Shown here: piece after piece, positions 33,296 to 43,409 of the stretch
Layout of the letters: each line of letters begins with the position of its first letter
Position numbering within the stretch: the first letter of the stretch is position 1
DNA from: SHZI01 sp963802215
GTDB taxonomy: Bacteria > Pseudomonadota > Gammaproteobacteria > Steroidobacterales > GCA-2729495
Assembly (NCBI GenBank): GCA_963802215.1
Contig: CAWDHQ010000002.1
Span: 1,240,001-1,304,000 of the forward strand
Length of the DNA: 64,000 nucleotides
Direction of reading: 5' to 3'
The notes under the pieces: model-generated
Seen by the model: only the letters and a program-made list of their open reading frames with translations
Database searches by the model: none
Told to the model about the DNA's origin: nothing
Program-made: the position numbers and the translations under genes

Positions 33296-33419
33296 ATAAC
33301 GCTCCGATCAGCGGCACAATGTGAAGTGTGACGCGCCTCGCATCGCGGGTCTCCCGGATGCTGGTGGAAGTGCGCCGCTGCCCGCAGCAATGACGCCGCG
33401 GAGGAGGCACAGTGTTCCG

Positions 33420-34553
33420 ATGACTGCCGTGCTGACTCGCAGCGCCTGGCTCCTGGTCCTCTGGGCCCTGTCCGGAGGGCTGGCGCGTGCCGATCCGGAG
33501 TCGCTGCCGGGCGCCATCCAGGATCTGCCGGCGGGCATGTCGGAGGCGGCCCCGGTGGCAGACGCCCCGCGCGCCGAAGTCGGTCCGTCGCTGGCGTCCG
33601 ACGTGCCCGTGCCTGAGGCCGAGGTCATCCACTGTGATGAATCCGGTGCAGACGAGAACGCGTGGATCGACAAGGTCCAGCGCGGCGTCTACAGCGGTGT
33701 GTGCGGGACCGCACTCTGGTTTGACGGGCTGTTCGGCAACCCCCGCTACGACCAGGACTCGGACGAGACCTTCGGGCGCCTCGGCGTCACCCAGTACTAC
33801 GACCGCCGGGACGACTTCGACACCAAGGTCCGCCTGCGCGCGCGCTACTCTTTCCCGAACCTGAAGAGTCGCCTCCGGCTCACCCTGGGCCGGGGCGACG
33901 AACAGACCCTGCTCGAGGAACGCCCCACGACCGGACAGGGCCCGACGCCCTCCAGCTTCCGGGCGGTGGAGGACGACGCCTGGCTGCTGGGCCTCGGCTA
34001 CTCGAAGCAGGCCGGACTCGAGAGCGGCTTCGACTTCGGCGTGGGCGTGCGCCTCAACTCGGGGCTGGATCCCTATGCCAAGGTGACTTACCGGCACAAC
34101 TTCGTCTTCCGCGGGGACACGATGCTGCGGTTCCGGGAGACGCCGTTCTGGCGCGACAGCCGGGGGTGGGGCGCCACCACGCAGGTCTCGCTGGACCACC
34201 TGGCCACCGACCGGCTCATGTTCCGCTGGAACAACATCGGGACGGTCGCCCAGGACACCGAGGCCCTGGAGTGGGGAAGCGACGTCTCCCTCTACCAGAG
34301 CCTGAGCCGGCGGCGCGCCATCCGCTACACGGCCCTGCTGCGGGGCGAGACCGGCGCCGACGTGCCGGTCCAGAACTACGGGTTCGAGACCCGCTACCGG
34401 CGCGACCTGTACCGGAAGTGGCTGTTCCTCGAGCTTTCAGCCAGCGTCACCTGGCCCCGGGAGTACCTGGAGGAGGAGCGCGAGATCAACCCCGGCGTCG
34501 GGCTCGGCTTCGAGATGTACTTCGGCCCGGTGCCCGACGTGGAATTGCGCTGA
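33420..34553 (+). CDS. Predicted outer-membrane beta-barrel-like protein of unknown function
   Basis: A 377-residue protein with a signal peptide (SAWLLVLWALSGGLARA). The mature part has two Cys (VIHCDE and GVCGTALW), then regularly alternating amphipathic strands rich in aromatic and charged residues (VRLRARYSFP, FDFGVGVRLNSGLDPYAKVTYRHNF). It ends in an aromatic-rich strand (GLGFEMYFGPVPDVELR). The pattern suggests an outer-membrane barrel; no named family is recognised. A GGAGGAGG lies about 12 bases before the ATG; an upstream in-frame ATG at 33390 is the alternative. Confidence 0.75.
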   Translation: MTAVLTRSAWLLVLWALSGGLARADPESLPGAIQDLPAGMSEAAPVADAPRAEVGPSLASDVPVPEAEVIHCDESGADENAWIDKVQRGVYSGVCGTALWFDGLFGNPRYDQDSDETFGRLGVTQYYDRRDDFDTKVRLRARYSFPNLKSRLRLTLGRGDEQTLLEERPTTGQGPTPSSFRAVEDDAWLLGLGYSKQAGLESGFDFGVGVRLNSGLDPYAKVTYRHNFVFRGDTMLRFRETPFWRDSRGWGATTQVSLDHLATDRLMFRWNNIGTVAQDTEALEWGSDVSLYQSLSRRRAIRYTALLRGETGADVPVQNYGFETRYRRDLYRKWLFLELSASVTWPREYLEEEREINPGVGLGFEMYFGPVPDVELR

Positions 34554-34643
34554 GGACTGGCGGGAAATTCGGGCAGAACACCGGTACCCGGGAAGGGTAA
34601 ACTGCGCGGCCCCCAGCCCAGCCCGGAGCCGAGCCCGCCGCGC

Positions 34644-36470
<1,827 letters not shown>

Positions 36471-36473
<3 letters not shown>

Positions 36474-36570
36474 AAGCGGTTTCAGTCGCGACCGGAAAAA
36501 TGGGGTCAGACTGCTATTTCAAAATAGCAGTCTGACCCCATTTTTCCGGTCGCGGCTGAAGCCGCTCCTA
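36471..36570. repeat. Composite inverted repeat with 49-base arms, stop codons of two convergent genes at its ends
   Basis: Arms 36471-36519 and 36522-36570 surround a 2-base loop with three mismatches. The outer parts are the dispersed REP unit; the inner parts read GGAAAAATGGGGTCAGACTG, another palindrome class often seen as an intergenic element. The left outer TAG ends recQ and the right outer TAG, on the minus strand, ends the small gene at 36568-36864. Probably a bidirectional transcription end. Confidence 0.85.
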
Positions 36571-36864
36571 CAGCTCGCCGAGCGGGCGGACGAAGGTGAA
36601 GCGCGCCGGGTCGACGATCAGCCGGTCGGTGGCCTCGCTCACGTTGCCGCCGATGGCGCTGAAGGGAAGGGTCACGATCCAGATGGCGGTGCCGACCACC
36701 GTGGCACCGAGACCCAGGGGCCGTGCGACGAAGCCATCCACGAACATGGCGCCATAGGTCGGGTCGCCGTAGCGCACGTTGGAGGCCTGGGCGATGGGCG
36801 AGGCCGCGAGCAGGGCCGTCGCCACCAGGGCGGCCAACGGCTTACGGGGAATCAGGCTGTTCAT
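36568..36864 (-). CDS. Small secreted protein of unknown function
   Basis: A 98-residue protein with a signal peptide (LAALVATALLAASPIAQA). The mature part is short with a hydrophobic middle (LGLGATVVGTAIWIVTLPFSAI), so it may sit in or on a membrane. GAGGA lies nine bases before the ATG at 36864. The stop TAG is supplied by a REP-like element shared with recQ. It resembles small multidrug-like or DUF proteins only in layout; family not recognised. Confidence 0.72.
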   Translation of the reverse strand: MNSLIPRKPLAALVATALLAASPIAQASNVRYGDPTYGAMFVDGFVARPLGLGATVVGTAIWIVTLPFSAIGGNVSEATDRLIVDPARFTFVRPLGEL

Positions 36865-36989
36865 GGGCAGTCCTCGCTGGTTAGTCCAAGGATCAAAGCT
36901 AGGCCGTAACCCCCGGATTGTCAACGGAACCTGGGGTCAAAACCCCGACGCCATCACAGTCGGGACCCGCTCCGGTTCACGCTTTGCCG

Positions 36990-37439
36990 TCAGCCGGGCC
37001 CCAGCTTCTTCACGACCCGGCTGCGGGGCAGGTCCAGGAAGCCATGCCGCTGGTACAGGGACCGGACCCGCTCATGGGCGCTGTCGATCTCCAGGTCCAG
37101 CGCGGCGCAGCCGGCGGCCGTCGCCGCGGCGATGGCCGCCTCAAGCAGTTGCGTGCCCACGCCGCCCTCCCGGTGTTCCGGCACCACGTAGAGTTCCTCG
37201 AGCCAGCCGGCGTGCCCGCCATGCTCCAGGGCCCAGATGAAGGACACGTAAGCCACGCCGATGCAGGCACCGTCCCGGAGCGCGACCAGGAAGAAGCCGC
37301 GCCTGGGCACATCGATGACGCCATCAACGGCGCTCCGCAGCTCGGTGGCGGAAATCACGATGTGGTGCTCCGCCAGCTGCACGGCCAGCAGGCCGGCGAT
37401 GTCGGCCGCGTGCTCCGGGCCGGCGCGGCGGACAATCAC
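36990..37439 (-). CDS. GNAT-family N-acetyltransferase
   Basis: A 149-residue acetyl-CoA-dependent acyltransferase. The acetyl-CoA-binding motif A is EELYVVPEHREGGVGTQLLEA near residue 82, followed by the C-terminal LYQRHGF motif B. It starts at GTG, overlapping the SRPBCC-protein stop by four bases, and is the third gene of the YceI operon. Substrate unknown. Confidence 0.88.
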   Translation of the reverse strand: MIVRRAGPEHAADIAGLLAVQLAEHHIVISATELRSAVDGVIDVPRRGFFLVALRDGACIGVAYVSFIWALEHGGHAGWLEELYVVPEHREGGVGTQLLEAAIAAATAAGCAALDLEIDSAHERVRSLYQRHGFLDLPRSRVVKKLGPG

Positions 37440-37996
37440 GGATTGGGTAGCTCGCTGGCCGCGCCACCGTCCCCCTCCGCCTGCTGCTTCAGGGCGGCCA
37501 GGCCGGCCGAGAAATCACCGCCCGCCATCGCGTCCATATCGATGAAGAGCCCGATGAGCTTGGAGATGAATGGCGATGGCCCGAACATGGCCCACGTGAC
37601 CACCGTGCCGCCGTCCCGCGGCTCGAGCATGAATTCCGTCGTGTTGCGGGCCTCGAAGGGCGTCCGGAAGTGCAGGTCGATCGCGACCCGGGAGTCCGGC
37701 ACCGACTGGATGATCTCCATCCGGCCCGAGCCCACCTCGCCGTTGCCGGCCCACTCGTACACGGCGCCGACGCCCGTGTCGGCGCCGCCGTGGGTGCGCT
37801 GCATGCCGGGGTCCTTCTTCTCCCAGGGCGACCAGAGGGCCCATGCCCGGAAGTCGTTGATCAGGGGGAAGATCCTCCCCGGCGGCGCGTCTATCGTGAT
37901 GGCCCGCTCGATGCGGAAGCTGTCCGGCTGGGTCGCCGCCCAGCCGAGCACGAGTGCCGTGGCCAGCAGCAGCACGCCCGTGACCTTGCGCAACAT
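37436..37996 (-). CDS. SRPBCC (START/Bet v1-like) family protein with N-terminal hydrophobic segment
   Basis: A 186-residue polyketide-cyclase/START-like lipid-binding fold. A signal or anchor (LLLATALVLGWAA) precedes the typical IERAITIDAPPGRIFPLINDFRAWALWSPW and a late GTVVTWAMFG strand followed by a long helix. It probably binds a hydrophobic ligand in the envelope. GGAGGA lies close before ATG 37996, 2 bases after the YceI gene stop. Confidence 0.85.
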   Translation of the reverse strand: MLRKVTGVLLLATALVLGWAATQPDSFRIERAITIDAPPGRIFPLINDFRAWALWSPWEKKDPGMQRTHGGADTGVGAVYEWAGNGEVGSGRMEIIQSVPDSRVAIDLHFRTPFEARNTTEFMLEPRDGGTVVTWAMFGPSPFISKLIGLFIDMDAMAGGDFSAGLAALKQQAEGDGGAASELPNP

Positions 37997-37998
37997 GC

Positions 37999-38586
37999 TC
38001 AGTCCTCCCGGATCGCTTCCACCTGGATCAGCAGCCGGACCTTCCCGGCCTCGCCCTCGGCGAACTGGGTCATGCCAAAGTCCGCCCGGTTCAGCACGCC
38101 GGAGGCGTCGGCGCCGCACACCTCCTTCTTGTAGAAGGGGTGGTCGATGCAGCTGAACGAATTGACCGCGAGCCTCAATGGCCGCGTGACCCCGCGGAGG
38201 GTCAGCTGGCCGTTCACCGCCACCGGCCTGTCGCCGTCGAACTCCAGCGTGCCGGCGTAGGTCATCGTCGGGTGTCTTGCCACGTCGAGCCAGTCCGGCT
38301 TGATGGCATACGCGTGCATGGAGTCGAGGCCGAAGTCGATGCTGTCGGTCCCGACGCTGACCTTGACGGCGCCCTTGCGCGCCGCCGCGTCGTACTCGAA
38401 GGTGCCGCTCGTGCGATTGAACTTGCCGCGCCACACGGAAATGTCCATGTGCGAGAACTCCAGGCTCGGGAAGGTGTGGTCCGGATCGAGCCTGTAGGTG
38501 GCGGCGGATGCGCCTCCGGCCAGCAAGGCGACGGCTGGAAGTGCACCGGCGAGCAGGCCGGTCGTCAGTCTTCGGACGGCGGACAT
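37999..38586 (-). CDS. YceI-family periplasmic lipid/isoprenoid-binding protein
   Basis: A 195-residue secreted lipocalin-like YceI domain: signal peptide (GLLAGALPAVALLAGGASA), then YRLDPDHTFPSLEFSHMDISVWRGKF, the family's opening, and LTLRGVTRPLRLAV in the middle. Family members bind polyprenyl-type lipids; Cys residues in SFSCIDHPFYKKEVCG are also usual for the subfamily. First gene of a three-gene operon. ATG 38586 is preferred; an ATG at 38601 is possible. Confidence 0.9.
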   Translation of the reverse strand: MSAVRRLTTGLLAGALPAVALLAGGASAATYRLDPDHTFPSLEFSHMDISVWRGKFNRTSGTFEYDAAARKGAVKVSVGTDSIDFGLDSMHAYAIKPDWLDVARHPTMTYAGTLEFDGDRPVAVNGQLTLRGVTRPLRLAVNSFSCIDHPFYKKEVCGADASGVLNRADFGMTQFAEGEAGKVRLLIQVEAIRED

Positions 38587-38682
38587 GGGCAGGCACTCCA
38601 TCCAGGGCCTGCGCCTAGTCTAGCCACACCCGGGGGCCGGGCACACCTCGCCGGCGATCAGGAAGCCATCATGCCGGGGCTC

Positions 38683-39642
38683 TCAGGCCCCGGCATTGAG
38701 CGCCGCCAGGCGGCCTGTGGTCAGGGTCTCCTTGATCGTGTCCACGACCCAGTTGTTCAGGTTCTCATCAGGCAGGATCGCCTCCGGTTCGTTGTACAGC
38801 ACGTCCTGAGGGCGATCGGAGGCGCGCACGCCCTCGCCAATGACGTCCTTCTGGAACATGTGGTCGTAGGCCACGTAGACGGAGATGACGATGTCCTTGT
38901 CCTTCTTCTCCAGGATCTGGTTGACCGCCTTTCGCGTCGGGTCGATGGAGTAGTTGACCAGGTGCCCGCTCCAGGCGTAGTTGATCGTGTCGATGCCGAC
39001 GTTCGCCTGAAGGTGCTTGCCGAGTTCGCCCATCAGCGCTTCCCACTGCTGGTTGAACTTGTCGTCACCATAGGCGGCCAGAGTGACGCCATACCGGGAG
39101 CCGTCGCCATCCTTCAGCAACGCTTTCGTCCGCCGGAGGATGTTGTCCTTCAGGAACTCGGTGGAGTCGATCGTCTCGAGCAGGGTCACCCGGGCTCTCG
39201 GCCTGTAGACCGGGACACCCTCCTTGGGCAGCGCCTCGAGTGCCTTCGGGTCGTTCTTGAGGCCGACGAGGTTGGGGATGTCGGAATTGGTGTGGCCGCC
39301 CACGGTCAGGAAGAGCGGCAAGACGATGACCTCGTCGAAACCCTCGTCATCGAAAGCCTTCATCTGGGCGGCGATCGACGGTTCGGTGTACTCGTTAAAG
39401 GCGGTACGGACTGCCTTCACGTTGGGCAGCGCCAGCAGCTGGTCGTCGACCTTGTCTTCCAGGTCCAGCAGCATGTCCCGCCAGGGCTTCTGACGTGACC
39501 CGTGGTTGACCAGGAGGATGCCGATCTTGGGCGGGGCATTGGCTGCCGCCGGCGCGGACGGCTGCTCCGCCTTTTGCCCGCAGGCGGTGAGGATCAGCGC
39601 CGCCGCCGAGGCACTGAGGACGGGAACCAGTGACTTGAACAT
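38683..39642 (-). CDS. CbiX/sirohydrochlorin-chelatase-like lipoprotein (second of pair)
   Basis: A 319-residue lipoprotein (lipobox ending LILTAC, Cys near residue 21). It has two chelatase-like repeats: the first has IGILLVNHGSRQKPW with the family's metal-binding His, and the second has YGDDKFNQQW in the corresponding place. Class II chelatases insert Co or Fe into tetrapyrroles in the cytoplasm; a lipid-anchored extracytoplasmic copy is unusual. AGGAG precedes the ATG. It lies 34 bases after a NosR-like gene, with a paralogue on that gene's other side. Confidence 0.82.
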   Translation of the reverse strand: MFKSLVPVLSASAAALILTACGQKAEQPSAPAAANAPPKIGILLVNHGSRQKPWRDMLLDLEDKVDDQLLALPNVKAVRTAFNEYTEPSIAAQMKAFDDEGFDEVIVLPLFLTVGGHTNSDIPNLVGLKNDPKALEALPKEGVPVYRPRARVTLLETIDSTEFLKDNILRRTKALLKDGDGSRYGVTLAAYGDDKFNQQWEALMGELGKHLQANVGIDTINYAWSGHLVNYSIDPTRKAVNQILEKKDKDIVISVYVAYDHMFQKDVIGEGVRASDRPQDVLYNEPEAILPDENLNNWVVDTIKETLTTGRLAALNAGA

Positions 39643-39676
39643 GGGAATCTCCTTGGGGCTTTGACTGGGCGCGCGG

Positions 39677-41122
39677 TCAGCCGCGGGCGGGTTCGGTGGT
39701 GATGGGGATGCCGGCCAGGGCCGGAGTGCTGCTGAAGGTAGACCTCCGCCTTGGGCGGGATAGCAGCGCGATGCCGTCGAGTACCGTCCCGGTCGGGCAC
39801 AGCGTTCGGCACCAGAGCATCGGGAAGTAGGTGGACGTCAGGACGACGGCCAGGGACAGCCAGAACCAGGGTGAGTCCAGGATCTCGACACCGAACAGGT
39901 CAGGGAACAGCTCGAAACTGGCCCAGTCCCGCAGCCCTGACACGATGCCGATGCACAGCGCCAGCGCAATCAGCCAGCGGATGGCGTCGAGCACGCGATT
40001 CGACACCGGGAGCTTCCCCCGGAACGGCACGAACCGCACGAGCAGACGCTGAACGTTGCCGTAGGGGCACACGTAGCGACAGTAGGAATTGCCGTCCCAG
40101 ATGGCGCTGGCCAGCACCATCGTGGCATACGCGCCGAGCAGCCAGGACCAGCCGGTGCCCAGGAACGGCTGGAGGAAGGTCACGTAGGTGAAGGAATTGT
40201 TCAGGTAGAAGCCCAGGTACAGGACACTCAGGATCGAGATGCCCAGGCTCAGGGCCTTCGACTGGCGCACCTTCCTGAAGCGGACCAGGAGGAACAGCGT
40301 CCCGATGAGCGCCGCACTCAGGATCCAGGTGTCCGGCAGGACGGCCTTGACATCGAAGCCCGTCGCCTGGGTGTCCACGTAGACTTCGAGGGGTGATTCC
40401 CGGGCGACGCTCACGAGCTTCGTGACGGAACGGGCGATGCCCTCGCTGGTGAGCGAAGCGCCGCTGACGAAGTCGACCTCATAGGACCTGCCATCGAGTG
40501 GCATGCCCTCGAACTGGGTATAGAAGCCGGCCTGCTCGATGTCCCGCAGGTAACTCGTCGTCTCCAGTGAGCGCAGGTGCCTGACGTTCCGGATCCTGCC
40601 GTCCATGCCTACGGTCATGCCGATGTCGATGGGCCCGGCATAGCCCTTCACGTTCTTGTTCAGGCCGGTGTTCTCCAGGTACAGCTGCACCAGCTGGCCA
40701 CCCGGGTCCCGCTCCTCCGCGTAGTACATGTCGAGCGCCGTCTTCAGCGTGACGCCGTCCGGATTCCCGGCCGCGGCCTTGGCTCCGCTCAGGACCAGGG
40801 CCGCCACGTCCTCGCTGAGCCCGGGGTTCGTCCGGGCATCGCCGATGACGGCCGAGAGCCTCGGCGGCTGCTTCTTCGCCGTCATGATGTGGAAGTAGGG
40901 GTGTTCCTCGCGGGCCGCCGTGAGTCCCGAGCGGGCGGTCCGGGTCTCCTCGCCGAAGCGCACGGGCTCGGCGAAGCCGGTCATGTGCTCCTCGAATTCG
41001 AAGACCGGCTGCCGCTCCTGGAGCGGGCCGTTGATCCAGAAGAACGCATAGCAGCCCGCCGCCAGCGCCGTCAGGCCGAGTTTCTGCCACGGGAGGCGCC
41101 AGCTGGCAGCGGCCCTGGCCAT
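39677..41122 (-). CDS. NosR/RnfG-like FMN-binding, Fe-S cluster membrane protein
   Basis: A 481-residue electron-transfer membrane protein. An N-terminal helix is followed by a periplasmic FMN-binding domain with the ApbE-type flavinylation pattern DFVSGAS near residue 240 (Ser as acceptor). About five membrane helices follow (residues 270-460), with cytoplasmic-type Cys motifs CRYVCPYG and CRTLCPTG for Fe-S clusters. This matches NosR/NirI organisation, although only one pair of Cys clusters is seen. The ATG overlaps the stop of the upstream chelatase-like gene (ATGA). Both neighbours being chelatase-like lipoproteins suggests a metal or tetrapyrrole redox task. Confidence 0.85.
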   Translation of the reverse strand: MARAAASWRLPWQKLGLTALAAGCYAFFWINGPLQERQPVFEFEEHMTGFAEPVRFGEETRTARSGLTAAREEHPYFHIMTAKKQPPRLSAVIGDARTNPGLSEDVAALVLSGAKAAAGNPDGVTLKTALDMYYAEERDPGGQLVQLYLENTGLNKNVKGYAGPIDIGMTVGMDGRIRNVRHLRSLETTSYLRDIEQAGFYTQFEGMPLDGRSYEVDFVSGASLTSEGIARSVTKLVSVARESPLEVYVDTQATGFDVKAVLPDTWILSAALIGTLFLLVRFRKVRQSKALSLGISILSVLYLGFYLNNSFTYVTFLQPFLGTGWSWLLGAYATMVLASAIWDGNSYCRYVCPYGNVQRLLVRFVPFRGKLPVSNRVLDAIRWLIALALCIGIVSGLRDWASFELFPDLFGVEILDSPWFWLSLAVVLTSTYFPMLWCRTLCPTGTVLDGIALLSRPRRRSTFSSTPALAGIPITTEPARG

Positions 41123-42099
41123 CAGCAGTCCGGCTCGCAGCTCCGGCTGGGTGCCGGCACGGTCTCGCCGCCCGCGTCCTGGATGCGCTGCACGGCCTCC
41201 TGCACCTTCTCGAGGGTCCACGCGTTGACCTGGGGATCGGGCAGCACGGCGTCCTGCTTGTACCGGACCTTGGACGAGGTCGGTATTGCATTGATGGCGG
41301 CCTGGATCGTATTCAGCTGCAGCATCTCGTCAACCCCCAGCAGGACGGGCACCACGAGGACTTCCCGCTCCAGTTCCAGCAGCTCATTGATGGCTTCGAC
41401 CACCGGTTCCCCTGAATAGTCCGTGAGGTTGCCGCAGAAGGCGTAGGCCACCGTGTCCATCTCGGTCTTGATCTTGAGGTACCGGCCGAGGCCCTCCATC
41501 ATCTCTTCCATCTGCTGTCCGAATACCTGGTCGCCGTAGCCGACCAGCAGCACGCCCATGTCCTCGCCGCTGTCCTCGCCGCGCAGGGCCTCCACCCGGC
41601 GCAGGACATTCTTCTTTAGCACCTCGGACTGGTTCAGGGCAGGCGTCATGCTGACACGTGCCCGCGGGTAGTAGATCTCGTGCCCTTCGTTCTGCAGCTG
41701 CTTGATGACCTTCGACTCGGATTTCATCCCCGTAAGGAACTGCAGGTGGGTATTCAGCCGGGTGGACTCCTGCGCGATGAGCAGGGGCACCACGATGACC
41801 TCATCGATGCCCTCGGCATCGAAGGCCTTCATCTCGCTGGCGATGCTGGGGCCGGGCTCGTCGATGAAGGCAAGGCGCATGGCCTTGACGCCGGGCTGCG
41901 CCAGGACCGGATCCCGCACGTCCCGCGCAAGGGTCTCGATCATCTGCACCCAGGTGGAGGACTTGGAGCCATTGGCGACCAGGAGTACGCCGATCTGGAC
42001 GTCGTCCTGCGCGGCGGGCGGTGGTCCGGCGTCACACCCGGCAAGAACCGCAATCCCGAGTAGAAAGAGTGCACTCGTCCGTGCAAGATTTCTGTACAT
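41122..42099 (-). CDS. CbiX/sirohydrochlorin-chelatase-like lipoprotein (first of pair)
   Basis: A 325-residue paralogue of the protein encoded at 38683-39642, also with a lipobox (IAVLAGC). The metal-binding His of the first repeat is lost: IGVLLVANGSKSSTW has AN in place of NH. The second repeat has VGYGDQVFGQQ. It may bind rather than chelate. GGCAGG precedes ATG 42099. It is the first gene of the three-gene set chelatase-like / NosR-like / chelatase-like. Confidence 0.8.
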   Translation of the reverse strand: MYRNLARTSALFLLGIAVLAGCDAGPPPAAQDDVQIGVLLVANGSKSSTWVQMIETLARDVRDPVLAQPGVKAMRLAFIDEPGPSIASEMKAFDAEGIDEVIVVPLLIAQESTRLNTHLQFLTGMKSESKVIKQLQNEGHEIYYPRARVSMTPALNQSEVLKKNVLRRVEALRGEDSGEDMGVLLVGYGDQVFGQQMEEMMEGLGRYLKIKTEMDTVAYAFCGNLTDYSGEPVVEAINELLELEREVLVVPVLLGVDEMLQLNTIQAAINAIPTSSKVRYKQDAVLPDPQVNAWTLEKVQEAVQRIQDAGGETVPAPSRSCEPDC

Positions 42100-42232
42100 T
42101 TACCTGCCCCCCACGCGGGCTAAGATACTTCGCCTGCAGTTCGTCGGCTAATCCATTGTGAAGGGAGCGACGAGACATCCGGTGGGCGCCACTCTGTGCT
42201 TCCAGTAGCCTGCCAGCAACGGCTGCGATGCG

Positions 42233-43387
42233 TCATATTGTCGCAACTCCGGCCGGGTGCACCACCTCCATTAATTCGGGTGATTCCGGCGGGTCCAGTA
42301 GCGGCACCGTCGGGAACTGCCAGCCCCGCAATTCCCGGCGGCCCGGGCTGGGGATCACGTGCAGGCCGGTGCCGGGGGGCTCGGCCGCGAGGCGTCCCGT
42401 GTCGATGCGCCAGCCCCGGGACTCCCACGCCTTCAGCTTGCGCCGGTAGCAGAGCTGGATGGCGTCGGCCTTCACGGAGAAATCCGCGGTGGAGTTCTCG
42501 AAGGGCACGGCGGGCTCCAGGTTCTCGATGACCCGCCGGTCTTCCTCGACGATCACCCGGTTCTGCCGCTCGGAGACGAAGTCGAACAGTGGCGCCGTGA
42601 GGAAGTTGCGGGCGCTCACCAGGAAGGAGCGGGTGGTGAAGAGGTCCACCGGCGTGTCGAAGGCGTACTGGTAGACGGACATCCGCTTGTCGATGTGGAT
42701 GCGCGTGACGAACTGGGAGGGGCCGTGGAACGTCGTGCCGGCGACCGTCTCCCGGCTCTGGTCCCGGAAGTGCTTCCAGAACCCGCCCGCCTGGCTGCGG
42801 AAGCGCACCTCCATGCCGGCGCCCCAGTCGGATTCCTGCACGTCGTAGGCGGGGACCGAGTAGTTGGGGTCGGCGCCTCGCCGGCCGACGATGTGGACGA
42901 ACTCCGCATGGGCCGGGTCGAGGGCGTTCTCCACCACGCGCCGGTAGTTGGCCTTGAGCGAGAACTCCGACGTGTTGCAGCGCCAACCCGGCTGGTCCCA
43001 CTCGGGCACGGTCAGGAGCGGCGGCCGCTCGGCCTCGGGCAGGTCGCCGAGAAATGCGAAGACGATGCCGTAGCGTTCCAGCACCGGGTAGGAATCCACC
43101 CGCACGCGGGCGGGTACCGTCGCCTGGCCGGGACCGAGCGAGGGGATGCGCTGGCACTGTCCGTTGCCGGCGAATTCCCACCCGTGGTACGGGCAGACCA
43201 CGCGGTCGCCGCTCACCCAGCCGTCCGACAGGGACGCGCAGCGGTGGATGCAGACGTTGCTGAGGCACCGGGCGAGGCCGTGGCCGTCCCGGTACAGCAC
43301 GAAGTTCTGCCCGAGCATGCGCACCCGGACGGGCTTCTCCCGGAGGTTGCCCGACAGTTCCGCCGCGTACCAGAAATTGATCAGCAT
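42233..43387 (-). CDS. Rieske [2Fe-2S] aromatic ring-hydroxylating-type oxygenase
   Basis: A 384-residue oxygenase alpha-subunit-type protein. The Rieske cluster motif C-x-H...C-x-x-H is CIHRCASLSDG...VCPYHGW near residues 48-75, and the mononuclear iron site is NALDPAHAEFVH near 160. It should use electrons from a separate reductase not seen here. ATG 43387 gives the normal N-terminus MLINFWYAAEL. It is the last gene of a four-gene run with a beta-propeller and two membrane proteins. Substrate unknown. Confidence 0.9.
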   Translation of the reverse strand: MLINFWYAAELSGNLREKPVRVRMLGQNFVLYRDGHGLARCLSNVCIHRCASLSDGWVSGDRVVCPYHGWEFAGNGQCQRIPSLGPGQATVPARVRVDSYPVLERYGIVFAFLGDLPEAERPPLLTVPEWDQPGWRCNTSEFSLKANYRRVVENALDPAHAEFVHIVGRRGADPNYSVPAYDVQESDWGAGMEVRFRSQAGGFWKHFRDQSRETVAGTTFHGPSQFVTRIHIDKRMSVYQYAFDTPVDLFTTRSFLVSARNFLTAPLFDFVSERQNRVIVEEDRRVIENLEPAVPFENSTADFSVKADAIQLCYRRKLKAWESRGWRIDTGRLAAEPPGTGLHVIPSPGRRELRGWQFPTVPLLDPPESPELMEVVHPAGVATI

Positions 43388-43409
43388 GGCCGGTGGCTCA
43401 CCTGGACCG

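Noticed and set aside
37436..38596. Single 386-residue frame joining SRPBCC and YceI regions
   Set aside because: YceI lies in a different frame; the first 200 residues are a shadow.
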